Of a stretch of DNA of 64,000 bases, positions 1-24,100 are shown piece after piece (positions within the stretch are counted from its first letter, which is position 1; every line of letters starts with the position of its first letter). The notes under the pieces were generated by a model, which searched no databases, was not told the origin of the DNA, and was given only the letters and a program-made list of their open reading frames with translations. The stretch is taken from the NCBI RefSeq assembly GCF_000524195.1, contig NW_020170381.1, positions 2,834,714-2,898,713 of the forward strand. The letters run 5' to 3'. This DNA is from Echinococcus granulosus (taxonomy: Eukaryota; Platyhelminthes; Cestoda; Cyclophyllidea; Taeniidae). Position numbers and translations under genes: made by a program.

Positions 1-102
1 TAGATATGAAAGTAAAGTAATATGTCAGACAAAACTCTGTGTAAAGATCGGAGCAATAATGAGAAAAGAGAGTCTACGTACTACAAAGGATATATAACAT
101 AC

Positions 103-212
103 CTCCTGTTCATGAAGACTGTAGACCGACTTCAGACTCATAATTGCATCTGTAAGATGCATCTGAAGGGGACGGTGGACTTTGGGAAACTTGTCTACCA
201 AATTCATAACTT
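103..212 (-). CDS. GPC: Glypican exon 5
   Basis: Encodes EVMNLVDKFPKVHRPLQM and then HLTDAIMSLKSVYSLHEQE. It aligns with the glypican stretch after the Cys cluster (DAMxxVAxRLxG...SDAIMNMQ). A donor GTATGT follows 103. Phase 1 in matches exon 4 across a 2.6-kb intron (213-2812). Later exons are outside the window. Confidence 0.82.
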
Positions 213-3200
213 CTTGTAAGGCAGCTGAAGAATAGAAAGACTCAAGGCATTAGCATTAACCTAGCAGGAAATAGGTTCAATTACACTGGTAGATTCATTC
301 TAGGTGATTTGCAGGAAAAATTTATCCTTGATCCTTGAGTGAAAATTACATACGGCACGCAAGATTAGACAGGAAATGCATCGAGAACACTTAAGAAATC
401 GGGCTACCGAATATACATCCGTGCCAAAACAAGGGCAAAAGGAAATGTCATGCCACAGATTTTATCCATGGATTATTTACAAATTACGCTAAACTCCATA
501 AGTAGAGGAGAATGTAGAATTGAGAGTAAAAAATTACTGACGAGATCTCTATAATCGGACAAAGTGGGTGGGTGCGCACATTTATAAAAGCAATCATGTG
601 TAGGAAATTTGCCACAAGGTGTAGCACCTCCGCAACTAGAAGAAACTTTGACTCACTGTGGTAGATAGCCATATCCATAAAAACCGTTTGAAAGAACTAT
701 TTTAGAATAAAACTCCATCTAAAAAATGCAGTTCAAACTAGAACAAGTATCAAACATTGCACAAAAGCAATGCTGCAAGTAGACCAGGAATGCGAAGACT
801 GACTACGTCTGAAAAATATTTAATAGATAAGATATCCCTTAGGTGGGAAAATTCAATCTATTGATCCCAAGTGAAGAGCAAATGTTCACATAACAATGAC
901 AATATTTTTATCAAAAGAAGCGAATTGATATCTGATATTTTATGAGAGACGCTGGAGCGGATGATCGAGTAATCCTTGGCACCACTGCTACCGACAAATA
1001 AGCACCTCTAGGTACTACTATCAAAACCACTGTGAGATATATAGGATGTAGCATTATGCTATACGCGTGCGCACTATTGGACCATCAAAGGGATTTTTTT
1101 GATGGTGACAGGGGGCGTAATTTGTGACAACAGCATCGGAACGTTAACGCGGCCGTTCGATGAGTACAAAAAAAAAACAAACGAAGCATAAGTAATCAAC
1201 CGGTTAACATTCAAATGAAGCTGAGGCATTTGAAAAGGCATAAGTGTTCGCAAGAGCAGAACCGGCTGATAAAAATGTTGGACCAGAGTGTAAGAACCCC
1301 TATGACAGCCACCGGGTTTAAACGGAGTTCCTTACACTGCCCCTGAGATAAAGCAGTTGAATGCGATTTGAAGAGCGATTAGGTCGAAAAAGTGGGTGAC
1401 TTTAGGCACACCGCTTTCACAATGACTTTGTCTTGCACCGTAGAGCAAGCGATTAAAAGAGGTTCAGTCCCTTACAATATATGCCAAACTTCCAAGCTTG
1501 TCTTCTGCATGAATGTAGCGAGTGGTTCGTCCTTTGCATGGAGTGTACACCCCAAACAAAGAAGTGTGAAAACTTTGATATTTCAGCATCTTTTTTTGAA
1601 AGTAGGGCAAAAATTTCTTTCCCCAATGAAAATTTGCCCATCACTATCTAAAGCGATTGAAGCACGAATCACCTTACACCGATTGGTTGAAGGATTGAAT
1701 AACAAACCTCACAAAGAATCCACAATCTGTCCATCTTGTACCCAAGGCCAAGAATTTGTTTCCGTTTTTTAATTCACAATTCCAGTAAAATTAATTTTCA
1801 GCAGATAGAATGGGAGGCGTATTTGAGAACACGGCTTTGTAAACCATCGAATCGTACGGTTTTAATCAAAGTAATTCTAGCATTGAAATTTTACAAAAAA
1901 CTAAATGATCCGATTTACCACGCAGTTCAATTTTAAAGAACCGAATATAAAGTATACAGAGGAAATCATCGAATAGACAACAGAGCTTGTGATGGACTAA
2001 TCCACCAACAAACGACGCTAATGCCAATTAAAGCGAAGTTAATACTAAGGCCCAGACAGCTTGAATGACTGGAAATTCCATAGCAGTTTGCTAATCTGCT
2101 CCCTCACAAAGCCTCTCCTTACAAGAGCTCAGAAGATTTCATTTTCGTTGACCGGACGGAATTTCGGGACTATTGGGCGATTAGGGTCCATTAATGGGGC
2201 GAATTGGAAAATGAAAACTTTACCGGTAAGAAATATCAGAAAATGGGTAGTTGCACATCTAATCTTGCACGCCATGCACTCAATTCAGATGCAGAGATCT
2301 TGTCGCCTCTAATTGTATTTCAGGTTAACAACAAGTCTACGTATGCTTCTGTTTCAAACAAACGAGGGCCAAGATCTAATTAGAACTAAAGGAGCCTTCA
2401 CGAAGGCTATGGGTGGTTTAAAATAATTGATATCACCGAAACGATAAACAAAGGTTAAGGTTAAGGAATTAGTTTCATTGAATAAGAAATATTACTGATT
2501 TATACAAATGTGTCAACTTACATTCGAATGCCAAGCATCAAGTCTGGTTTGCTTAGCGGGTCGGTTATAATTACGAAAACTCAGTGTTATTTTACTGGTT
2601 ACAAACATCTCAATACTAGTCATTGCTTAGTTGAAGACATACTCAACGCATTTTACCATGCAATTAAGATGCTTTGAGCTCTCTTACTAGAAATAAAACT
2701 GGGTGAGCGAGATAAAAGTAGCCTATACATGTGTAAAGGAAATGGTAGCTCAAAGATAGTTAATACAAACAAATGGCAGAAAGCTTTCGAGTGTAATGAG
2801 GGAATAACTTACCAATAAACTTCTTCCATTGTGTGCCCAAAGCCAATTGCTGGGGTGTGCACGTTTCAGCCAACCGAACGCAAGTAGATTCGCACAAACT
2901 GGCATTCATAATGCCAGCACAGAGACTGCAGAATTTGAGACGTTGATATTCATCAAAACATTCCCGTGGGAGATGTATCTGTATGACATTTAGTAATTGT
3001 TTGTTAGTGCAGGATAAAAGAAAAATTATTAGACCGGCATTGCTTTAAAGTCGAAACATTTAGAGTCCCTGAATTAAGCAAGACTTAAAAAACCAATTCG
3101 AAACAACCATAATAAAACTAACTAAAATAATGATAAATTTAATGGGAACTGAAGAATAATCAAATTGATTCTCGAAAGTTCAAAATACGTAGAAGTGTTC

Positions 3201-4035
3201 GATGGATAGTAAATTATCGGTTAATGTGAAGACAGTACCACAATGATGGCAAACTAACAGTGATAGAAGCAGCAAGAAGCGTCTCTCGAGCAAAGGCCAT
3301 AGAGTTTATTGCCGCACGAATGGGTGGAAAAGCCTCCATAGTCATGTTTGTGATGATTGAGGGAAATCGGAGAAAGGGCTGCTTGGGTCTCAGTGAGTCG
3401 ACCACACACTTCGTGTAATTGTCTGTTGAATTTGTATTCAAGAGGATTTGAGTGATTCTCCAGAGAAGTTCATCAAAGAACGAGGACACCAAGTGCGGAA
3501 GACCGCCCACAGTGCCGGATAAGTATAACTGTATAGTAGAGAAGAAATTTATGAAGAATTGTTCATGCGATCTGAACTTGTAGCTGAAGTCGGTACGCAG
3601 CTGGCTATGTAACTGTTCCATTATTGTACCGAGAGTATCAGCAACGAACGCTAAATGAACGTAGGTGACAAGAAGAATCACCTACACTTCAAAACAATAG
3701 TATCATTGCGAAAGTTTTCAGCGGTTGTTTCCAGCAGGTTATTCAATAATCTTCTAAGTTCATGTTCACTTGCTTCAGCCATACCTATCAACATTTCACG
3801 AGAGCAACAGGTGCGAGAAGCTCCATCATGCATGTCACCACACACATTTTCATTAACTATAAAGAAATGAACAAAAGGATTCCGAATTACATCTTCTGTT
3901 TGATATTCCACGATTCCCAATAAAGTCTGTCCATTGTCTTTGAATGATGGGACAATCAGAAGTACCAAATAAGAAGACTGGTTGCAAAAGTGAATAAATT
4001 AGGAGAACGGGTATCAAACATGTCCGAAGAATCAT
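103..4035 (-). CDS. GPC: Glypican, N-terminal half (five exons; 3' part outside window)
   Basis: Glypicans are GPI-anchored heparan-sulfate proteoglycans that bind and distribute Wnt, Hedgehog, FGF and BMP ligands at the cell surface. Five exons join in consistent phases to 328 residues: 3891-4035, 3686-3856, 3259-3650, 2813-2978, 103-212. The start Met at 4035 opens a signal peptide (residues 1 to about 24, hydrophobic core LIPVLLIYSLLQPVFLF). Then come a first Cys (TSDC), the VCGDMH...RTCCSREM motif, the FFIN...LYLSGTVGG...FFDELLWRI helix block, and the Cys cluster KFCSLCAGIMNASLCESTC with ETC...WKKFIE. The last exon reads HLTDAIMSL, aligning with vertebrate SDAIMNM. These follow the order of the glypican Cys-rich domain. 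The rest of that domain, the glycosaminoglycan attachment sites and the GPI signal would lie at lower coordinates outside the window. Family assignment is secure; the subfamily (GPC1/2/4/6-like or GPC3/5-like) is not. Confidence 0.9.
213..2812 (-). other. Glypican intron 4 (2.6 kb), no recognisable content
   Basis: AT-rich intron. Open frames inside it, including one of 126 codons on the plus strand at 1392-1772, resemble no family I know and lack exon-like borders. Confidence 0.75.
2813..2978 (-). CDS. GPC: Glypican exon 4: C..C..C..C cluster
   Basis: Encodes IHLPRECFDEYQRLKFCSLC, then AGIMNASLCESTCVRLAETC and W.KFI. The vertebrate equivalent is CxHC.G....PCxxYCxNVxxGCLAxxxxLDxEWxxFID. Six Cys are retained in order. 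The donor GTAAGT follows 2813 (phase 1). Confidence 0.92.
3259..3650 (-). CDS. GPC: Glypican exon 3: alpha-helical Cys-rich domain core
   Basis: The exon runs from SFVADTLGTIMEQL through FFINFFSTIQLYLSGTVGG, FFDELLWRITQIL, DNYTKCVVDSLRPKQPF and ARETLLAASIT. Each block has a counterpart in glypicans (DLYxELRxYYxG, FWARLLERLF, YxxCxxxxxxLxPFG, ARxFxxGL). 392 nt, phase 1 to phase 0. The donor after 3259 is GTTAGT. Confidence 0.9.
3686..3856 (-). CDS. GPC: Glypican exon 2: RTCCSREM motif
   Basis: This exon encodes FNENVCGDMHDGASRTCCSR and then EMLIGMAEASEHELRRLLNN. It matches the vertebrate ICPQG.TCC..EM block in position and Cys spacing. It is flanked by a 34-nt intron (3857-3890) and a 35-nt intron (3651-3685). 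Phases are 1 in and 1 out. Confidence 0.88.
3891..4035 (-). CDS. GPC: Glypican exon 1: signal peptide and first Cys
   Basis: The ATG is at 4035-4033. It encodes MILRTCLIPVLLIYSLLQ and then FLFGTSDC, a typical secretion signal followed by the first domain Cys. The donor GTAATT follows 3891, leaving phase 1. A splice acceptor (TTTTAG on the minus strand) lies 23 nt upstream of the ATG, so the 5' UTR is probably spliced. Confidence 0.8.
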
Positions 4036-6449
4036 TGATGTGCAAGTAACCGACTTAGCTAAAACATAAGAATAACTATATGGAACATTACAAAAGTGAT
4101 AAAACAAATATTGCGCATATCTCACCACCAGAATTTAAAATGGGATCAAACAAAGGATGACGTGGAATTAAATACTTAGAATTCGAAATCAAAAACTATA
4201 GAACTGTATCACTGCTGGGTTATACGTCCATAACCTAACCAAAACTATTAATAAGCTGTCGCAGGCAGCGTAAGCATGTACAAAGACCAAATGTAAAAGA
4301 TAAGACCCAAAAAGCTCCAGACCCTAAAACAACCGTAAAATTAAACAGTACTAAGAATTACTAAAAGCACAAAGCGACTTAATCACCAAACCCAACAGTT
4401 AAAAATCAGCTAAACACGGTACGTAAATTGGGCATATTCAAAACAAATCCTCTTTTTTATTTTAAAAAATAGCTTCGTGCCCCGAATATCTAGTTACGTA
4501 AAAAAGAATCCATAATACAACAGACTACTAACACCAAGTGCACTAATCGTAGAAAAAGACCTAAACAAGATAATGACTGGTGCAGAGTAACACAAAGATA
4601 GCATAAGTGTAGAATCAAATGCGACTAACTCGGGGAATCATATTAGCTCCGCGTGATAAAATGGAAAGGAACAACGCACAAGAGAGTTTTAGATGAAAAC
4701 AAAAAGCCATAAATACAAAAATTACTAGGTTTAGGTTTAAGTTGGTACTTAAAACTCGAAACCAAGTAAGAACGTGAAGTCAACACATGCGAGGAGACAA
4801 AGTTAGTGGCAACAAAAGGGACTATCGCAAGACAAAAAAAATGCAAAAAACCTAAAACACGATAGACAAGAGTGTAACTATTAAAATGCGCTAAGGAGAG
4901 AAAAATATAAATGGGAACTAGAGGACGAAAACTAAAAACTACACAACCGCATATCTCAAATCGGGCTCATTGACATCTATTATTTTAAACGTTTCAAGGT
5001 CAGTCAAAGATTATTAATATTGCTTGTGCAAACAATATCTAAAAGGTCAATGATTGCACAATATTAAAAATAATCGCATCTAACCTTATATAAATTATTT
5101 AAATGGAAGCGATATTTGCTTTGACAACTGTGAGAGAAGTTTATTACATTCCTTTCTACTGCATACGCCACACAATAAACTTAGCCAAGCGGACCCTTTC
5201 TACCTTCAGATTACTAAAATTCTGAGCAACTCAATTTATTGCCATGCAAACAGTTGTAGAGACGGTTTCGGTTTTTTGTAAAAAATCCGTGTGCAATTAG
5301 CCTTTACTATCCTTACAAATTACTATGGTATAACTAAACGCTTGTGCTTATTATTAGACTTTTAAATTATAAACCTCTTTTAACCTTTAATTATAAAAGA
5401 CACAAAGAGGTTTCTTTTCGATTTGATTATAAGCTCCCTCCTAAATGTGCATTTTAAAGAGCCTTTAATGTTTCGAACAAAACCGGCAGCATTTGCATTT
5501 GTTTTTTTGACTAGCATGATGGTTTTCGTCTGTTACAAAATCTACTTTTCAAGAATCGTTCTAAAGTGACGTGAGTTGTAGGAATGGCGTGGCGCGCGTT
5601 TCAATGCATGTCGGGCTAACGTTGGTTGGTCGTTTTCCTTACTCTTGTTGCAGCTCGGTGGGATTCGTCTAGCTCTTACAAGCGAGGATCCTGATATTGA
5701 TTGTATGTTTGATTGGCGCTCCTTTATGGTGCTGTTCCGCCATAGCGTGTTAAATAACTGTGAATGTGGAAATAATATATCTTTACGGCTATTTTATATC
5801 ACTGCAATTATTTACGTTTTGGCGAACCACGTTATAGTTTGTTCGAATATTCATAACTCTGAAATATGTCTGGAACAAACCTCCAAGCGACTATGACATC
5901 ATTGTGAGCTGGGTTCAGCCTTACTGTGGCTTACTGTTTAGATTTCGGGAACGATTTCTGAAATCACGATGGTTATTGGATAGGTATCTGGTTCATAATA
6001 TGAGAAATTGTCCATATATTGTCTTTATTTGTAGTACGCACTTTAATTTACAAGGTAGTTTTATCACAGTATAGGTATGTCTGCAGTACTTATTGGTTTC
6101 ACTTCTTAAGGCAGGCACAATCTCGTGGTTTTCCAAATTTATTCAGCTTCTTGTACGTATTTGTGGATCGTACCTACGATAAATTTTTCTGCAAACACGA
6201 CTTTTATCAACAGTTAATACCTTTTTAGCATATATTTCATGTCACTTTTGTGGATTATATACATATTTGTGAGTATATATATGCACGAAACCAACGTGAA
6301 TTCAGCCACACTTTTGAGAGGGTTTATCCCAATTGTGGTGGAACTGTGCAATCTGAATAATACGATGATCTCGGGTTTGTGTTCAATTAGCTGATTTGCC
6401 GGTTCGGTATTTATTTCTTTCTACTAGTCCAGCTTCACATATAAGTGGG
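4036..6449. promoter_or_regulatory. Divergent intergenic region between glypican and PKC
   Basis: About 2.4 kb between two start codons that point away from each other. It must hold the 5' sequences of both genes unless their first exons are remote or supplied by a spliced leader. It is AT-rich. I see no coding exon and no motif I could name with confidence. Both edges carry 3' splice sites close to the start codons (minus strand at 4059-4060, plus strand at 6426-6427). Confidence 0.5.
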
Positions 6450-18592
<12,143 letters not shown>

Positions 18593-20854
18593 CGGCGAAA
18601 CCGGCGACAATCCCTTCCAATTCCTCCATCCATCCACCTACCTATCCTGCTCCCTCGTCTATCTGCCTGCCTGTCTGCTTCACCCGTTCTCCAAGCGCCC
18701 TCCGTCTGGAGTGCCGGAACCGCCCTCCTCTCGAACTCCGTGTATGTGTGCAATAACGCCCTCCGCCCAATCGCCACTACTGCTACCACCACCCATATAT
18801 CCACTTCCGCTGTACATGTCCAAGATGCTCGCGGGTGTGTATGCTCGAAGCAAGGAAAGGGAAGGATGCAGAGGTATAATGGAATCCGTGCTTCGTCTTT
18901 CCGACCCATATTGTTGTCCGCTTATCCGTCTTTCTCCTTCTCCGCCTCGTCCACCTCTCCTCAACCCTTCATAGGAAAGGGTGTATGGATCCGTACTTTC
19001 TCCCTTTTTCACCTGTGATCTTCCATATCCAATCGACACTAGCCCGGCTCTACTCTGCCCCACTCTACTCGGTCGCTTCTTCCATGTGTGTGCGTATATG
19101 TGTGCGTGTGCGTGGGCATTACTAACTAGAACAGTGCTCTAAGACTACTAACAAACATCTCTGACAATGGTTATGCTGCTGTTTATGGTACTGATGATGT
19201 AAAAATGCAGCTGGATTTCTGCATTTGATTTCTGTTGCCCTCCCCTTACCCTTTGTATGTGCCTCCCACTCGTTCTCCCTCAATTGATTCAACCGCAACT
19301 GCTGCGCTAATTTGTGGTGATATATACATATGTGACTGAATATCGATAAGATGCTGTTGATTTCATTCCTATGTTCATTCTCATTTTACTGCTCCACTGT
19401 CCTGCTCCTCAGCTCTCCACAGTGGCTCCTTCCTTTCCCTTTGTCTTCAACTCAAGCCTCTTCTCAGCGACCTTACCGTATGCATTTCAAACTTCCTCTT
19501 CACCCTACTGCTTTTGACGTATACAATGAAATCACTATTAAGACGTGCGTGTGGCTTTCTTTCACAGATTCACTTGACTCGGAGGCCCCACCACCCAAAA
19601 TGTGTGAGGATCCCACACTTGGGGTGATATTTCGGAGTTCACTCAAATTCCCTTATGTAATGCGTTTTAAGGCGGTTGTGTTGAGTGGACCAATTTGAAA
19701 TGTCCACCGCTGTGATCCAGCCACTTGCATCTATTTTGATCCCGCCTACTGTGCCCGAAATTGGACTATGCGTTGGCAATGTCACCACAATACCGGATGC
19801 CGGTGTCTGTGTTCATGATCTTAATCAAGGTTTGACGCTTTGCACTAAGTTCCATAGCGTCTCTGTTCGGCCATTGCGAGGTAGTGAGTAATTTACTCCT
19901 CTCCTCCCATGATTTAGAAGCATGCATGGTGCATGTGTGGAGTCAGCACGGTGCAGCTGCGGAAGTCGAGTTCCTGGTGGTACGTCACGTCCACATTAAG
20001 TGACAAAGCTAGTTTAGGTCTTAGTGTGCGCCAGTCTTCTTTAATCACCAAACGACCACAAGTTACACTTGTTAATAATCCTCAAAGGCGCGGTTTTTCC
20101 TTAAGAGTGACGCGTTTCACAACTTTCAGAAGTGGCAAGGTAGGTGAATGAAAACGTATACTAGTAATGCGAGAGAGGACACGTCGTAAATGCCAGAAAT
20201 GGGACTTAGTGGCCTTGTTTTGCTGGCGAGAGAGAGGGGAGGGGTTATAGGAGTGGCAAATACTGATCGAGTTGATTGCGGCTTGGGACTTCCGAGAGAA
20301 TGTACAACTTGCAGTCTTCCCTGAAGGTACCCTAGGTCAAATAAACCCCGGTGTCTCAATCGATGTGTCGTGTTATACTGAAAGGTATTTAAGTAGCAAG
20401 AATTTACCTGTGGGTTGGTATCGGGACTTAATGCATTTGACCGAGGTTAGTCATGGGAGTGGGGTGCTTTTGATGACCAGGACCCGCCAATGGTTGTTCT
20501 GCAAGTAAAAAAGCGTAGATTACCGTAGACCGAAAACGTCATCCGTGTTTGCGACTAATGCATCCCCTCTTTAACCTAAAGAGCCAGGTCTCAGCAGCAA
20601 TCGAAAGCACACAAGTAGACATTGTCAACTCTTAACCATTACACCAAGACATTTAAAAGTTAAAATAGATCCTAATGCCCATGGAAAACTTAATGAAATT
20701 CGACTGTGAGAAACGAATGGTTAATATTAAAACACTACAAGTGATGGTTGAATTGAAATATCTGTGAAATTATTGAAAACATCCAACGAATTTTAACAAC
20801 GTAGCAGAGGGAAATGGAGGTCCACAGAAATGGATGCTTATTTTACCAAGTTTA
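18593..20854. other. Convergent intergenic region (3' UTRs of PKC and KIF26)
   Basis: About 2.3 kb between two genes that point at each other. The first 150 bases are pyrimidine-rich with CCAT/CTGC-type short repeats. A TG-rich tract lies at about 19084-19117. A plus-strand AATAAA stands at 20340-20345, and a minus-strand ATTAAA reads at 20045-20040. These are candidate poly(A) signals for PKC and KIF26 but cannot be confirmed from sequence. Open frames here lack family resemblance. Confidence 0.45.
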
Positions 20855-21158
20855 CTACGCCAACCTACTTGAGATGAAAGTGAGGGCGGATCGACTTAAA
20901 GGAAAGAGGCGCTGATCAGGACAATAGACATCCTGTTGTTGCTGCTGCAGGTGGTATTGTTGCTGTTGCTGTTGGTGCTGGCAACTTGAGGAGCAGGAGT
21001 CTACAGAGTCTGTATGAGCGGAAGAGACCTCACTGCTACCACCCGCCCCGCAGCGGCCACCGCTGCCTCCTCCGACGCCTTGGCGACAACTCTCGTAGCC
21101 ACTGCTGCCTCGGTCCTCTCGACTGTCCTTGTGGCCCATTCCTCCAGATCTGCTGCCA
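20855..21158 (-). CDS. KIF26: KIF26 last exon: SSGYES motif and poly-Gln
   Basis: Phase fits the previous exon exactly. Reads GSRSGGMGHKDSREDRGSSG and GSSGYESC, like the GGSSGYES block near the C-terminus of vertebrate KIF26B. A Gln-rich stretch (QHQQQQQQYHLQQQQQ, about 20935-20982) follows, and the exon ends SSRLA at TAG 20857-20855. Confidence 0.8.
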
Positions 21159-24100
21159 CTGTGGTATACGAATTAGCCATTAGCCCTCAAAGCTTTCTTC
21201 GTTACATTCCTACAGCAACCCATTGGCTGAAACTTGACTTAAACAAAGGCTTCAAATCTCTCCCAGTCGATATTAGAATCTTCTTACTCGACCAAAAATG
21301 GGCGCATGTGAAGTCCATGTCTACACCAATAATTGCTTTATTGCAGGCACACAGCCAATTTTTTTCTTCATTTTAACGTCCAAAAAGCTTTGTATCACAC
21401 CTTTTTTGAACTTCAGCAGCCCCAAAAATGGATGTAGTAGTTAAAATTAAAAATCCCTTTGTAAATGAATGATCAGGAGCACTTTGAAAAAAATAAAAAA
21501 ACACAAAACAGATGACTATATAAATACTTTATTCAAAAGATCAAGGCTATTCCTTAGCATTAAATACATCATGGCTGAAACTGCGTTGAACACATTGAGA
21601 CTCGTTCTCATAGAAACAATTTTTTATTCATACTTCAACATCTATTTGAAAAACAATAAATAAGTAACTACGGGTCCAGCATAAGGTGATGCGGTTGGAT
21701 TGAATCATTTTTCGGTGAACAAAATATCCGCCAGCTATGGACAAGCTGTACTCGCTTGGGAATTAATCCACCTAGTACCAGGAATGGATCCGAGATGGAC
21801 ACGCATGGAAGTAATTCTGAGTTCAACTCTGACCACAGTTTATGTTTACCTTTGAGAGAATCAAATGCTTACGTTCGGTAAGTGGAGAGACTCTGATGCA
21901 TTTGATTCATGAATGTCGACGGATCCCCGGCACACATTCGTGACGACTCCCGATACATAGGATTGTGGAGTGATAGAGTCACAGACGGGTAGTGGTAGCA
22001 GTGCTGTGGTGTGTGACCGAGGCTCCGGTCACCGCTCGAAGCCCGTGGAAAGTCGGTCCGCGAGTAAGCACCGGGTAGAGAGGCACTGGTGCGCAGCGGG
22101 ATCGGCATTACCGACCCTAATCCGTCAGTCTTTTCCTCCACTTGTGCCACTATCTCCTTTTCAACCGGTGCACTAGCAGAGGCTTTTTTGTTCCTTCGCT
22201 CCTTCCTACGCGCGTGCCATCGCCGCAGTGTGCAAAGGATGGAAGGTAGAGTAAGAAGCTTGGACTTTTTCGACTCCTGTGGAGATGCAAAAGCGGGAGA
22301 CGAGAAAGTACGAGCGGGCGTGCCCTCCTCCACCGAATTTCGTCGTTGACTTGCACAGGTGCGTTGGAGTGGAAGCGTCGTTTGGGAAAGGTTGGAAGCT
22401 GCAGATGATGGCAGTAGTAGCTGCGTGGACCAAGCCTGCATAGATGATTGAAGATAAGGAGAGGTGGGGAGGGACCAAGGATAGTATTGTATAGGTGTAA
22501 GTTGTGGAGTGTACACTGGAGACCAGAGGGGCTGTGTAGGTGGCGGAGGTTGGCACGGCGAGGAATGGGCTGTTGAAGACCGTGACATTTGTGTTGGCAT
22601 CCATGGAAACGAGACTGTTCTTTGGATAACCACGGGCATCGGAGAGACTGGTGATGCCTTCTGGGCTTCGGCGTGCCGTTGAAGGGATCTGTAAAAAAGC
22701 GTGTCCGTACAAAATAACCACCCAGATTGTTCATTTAAATAAGTAAACAGTAATGTCTTACTGCTCAACTGGAGGAGGGGAATGAGACTTCGTAGCGACC
22801 TTATTTTTAGACGCAGTACTACATGACGAGCCATGATTGAGGGATTCGGAGGCACTCCTACCACCGGGATTGCATTCCTGGTCGCAGTAGGCGCACTTTT
22901 GACACACTCGAGAGCAACAACTATCTGCGAATTCGCACAAGGCGCACGTGTCTCGCGCATACTTATAGCAGGTACACTCATGGTGGCGGTGATGGTGATG
23001 GTGCCGGCGTTGGCGTCTCGTGCGGTGGGTCCGATGACGTCGAGTGCAACAGGAGCGGTGACAAGAAGAGGAACGGGTCTCGGGATGCGGATGTGATGGC
23101 GGCTGTGGTCCGAGCCGCTCGTCTTGAGCATGGCTGAGGTCGGTGCTCACATCCTTCACCCACGCGGCCACTCGGTCGAAGGAGGAGGCCGCATTGGAAT
23201 GTTTCCTTCTGCGTGGAGAGTGTCTCGACCTATCCGGATAAGGGTTGGAGGAGTGAACGATCTTCTGCTCGGTTACAGGAGGGTCCATAGACGTGGTCTT
23301 CCCTCCAAAAGGGAAGGGCTGAGTACTGTGACTTCTAATGGGTTAAAGGAAAGCAATTATGTACTCCTTAAATTACTAAAAAATACATGAATGTCACGCT
23401 TTTGTGTAGAAAACATACTCAGACTGGTGCACTGGAGTTGTGACGTCGTCCACGACCGACGGAGTCACAGCTTGCTGTCCAGAGCCCTTATGTTCAAGCT
23501 AAAGTTAATTAAAACAGTTGTTTCCATTCCTCTAAAACATTAATCATTTTAAATAAATGACAATAAAATACCTGTGGAGTTGCATATGGGGATCGAAGGA
23601 AGGGAATTTGAGGGTCCTCGCATAAGTTGTCGGAGCGACGCCAACTGAAAGTGCCCTCGTCACCTATAAACACCATCAGTGAACATTACATTCAGATCCA
23701 ATATGCATCTTTCAAAGATAAACAATTTGAAAGAAGTTGAATTCAGTGAGAAGTGGGTGAATCTGGCGTGATTCAACGTTCGCATGATACGGCAAATTAT
23801 GTACTGCAAACAAATTACCATAAATACTTTGGTACTATGCATGCAGATATGTGTCAGTCCTCAACAGATTATTCTTTCGTACTAATGAATGAAAGTTTTT
23901 TTGATTATTGGAAGCCAGAAGCAAAAGTATAAGCATATAACAGAAATTAATGTATTTCTCACTGCTTTTCATATCATGACCAACTAATATCCCATTGCAA
24001 TGTGCAATTTGGTGTACGGAAAGTGGCAGCCTACAACCTACCAACAACCTCCTTACTACCCTCGTGCGCAAGACTGCTTTGTTGGATAGCCAGATCAAGA

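Noticed and set aside
1392..1772. 126-codon plus-strand ORF inside the glypican intron
   Set aside because: No ATG start, no family resemblance, no exon borders, and it lies opposite an intron.
6396..6449. Upstream extension of the PKC start (LPVRYLFLSTSPASHISG)
   Set aside because: It begins at a TTG, spans a strong 3' splice site, and the family N-terminus aligns with MEYFSG at 6450.
20126..20359. Further KIF26 exon after a strong CTCTCTCGCCAG acceptor on the minus strand
   Set aside because: The only usable donor in the last exon leaves phase 1, and in that phase this segment stops at once. Other phases give no KIF26 similarity.
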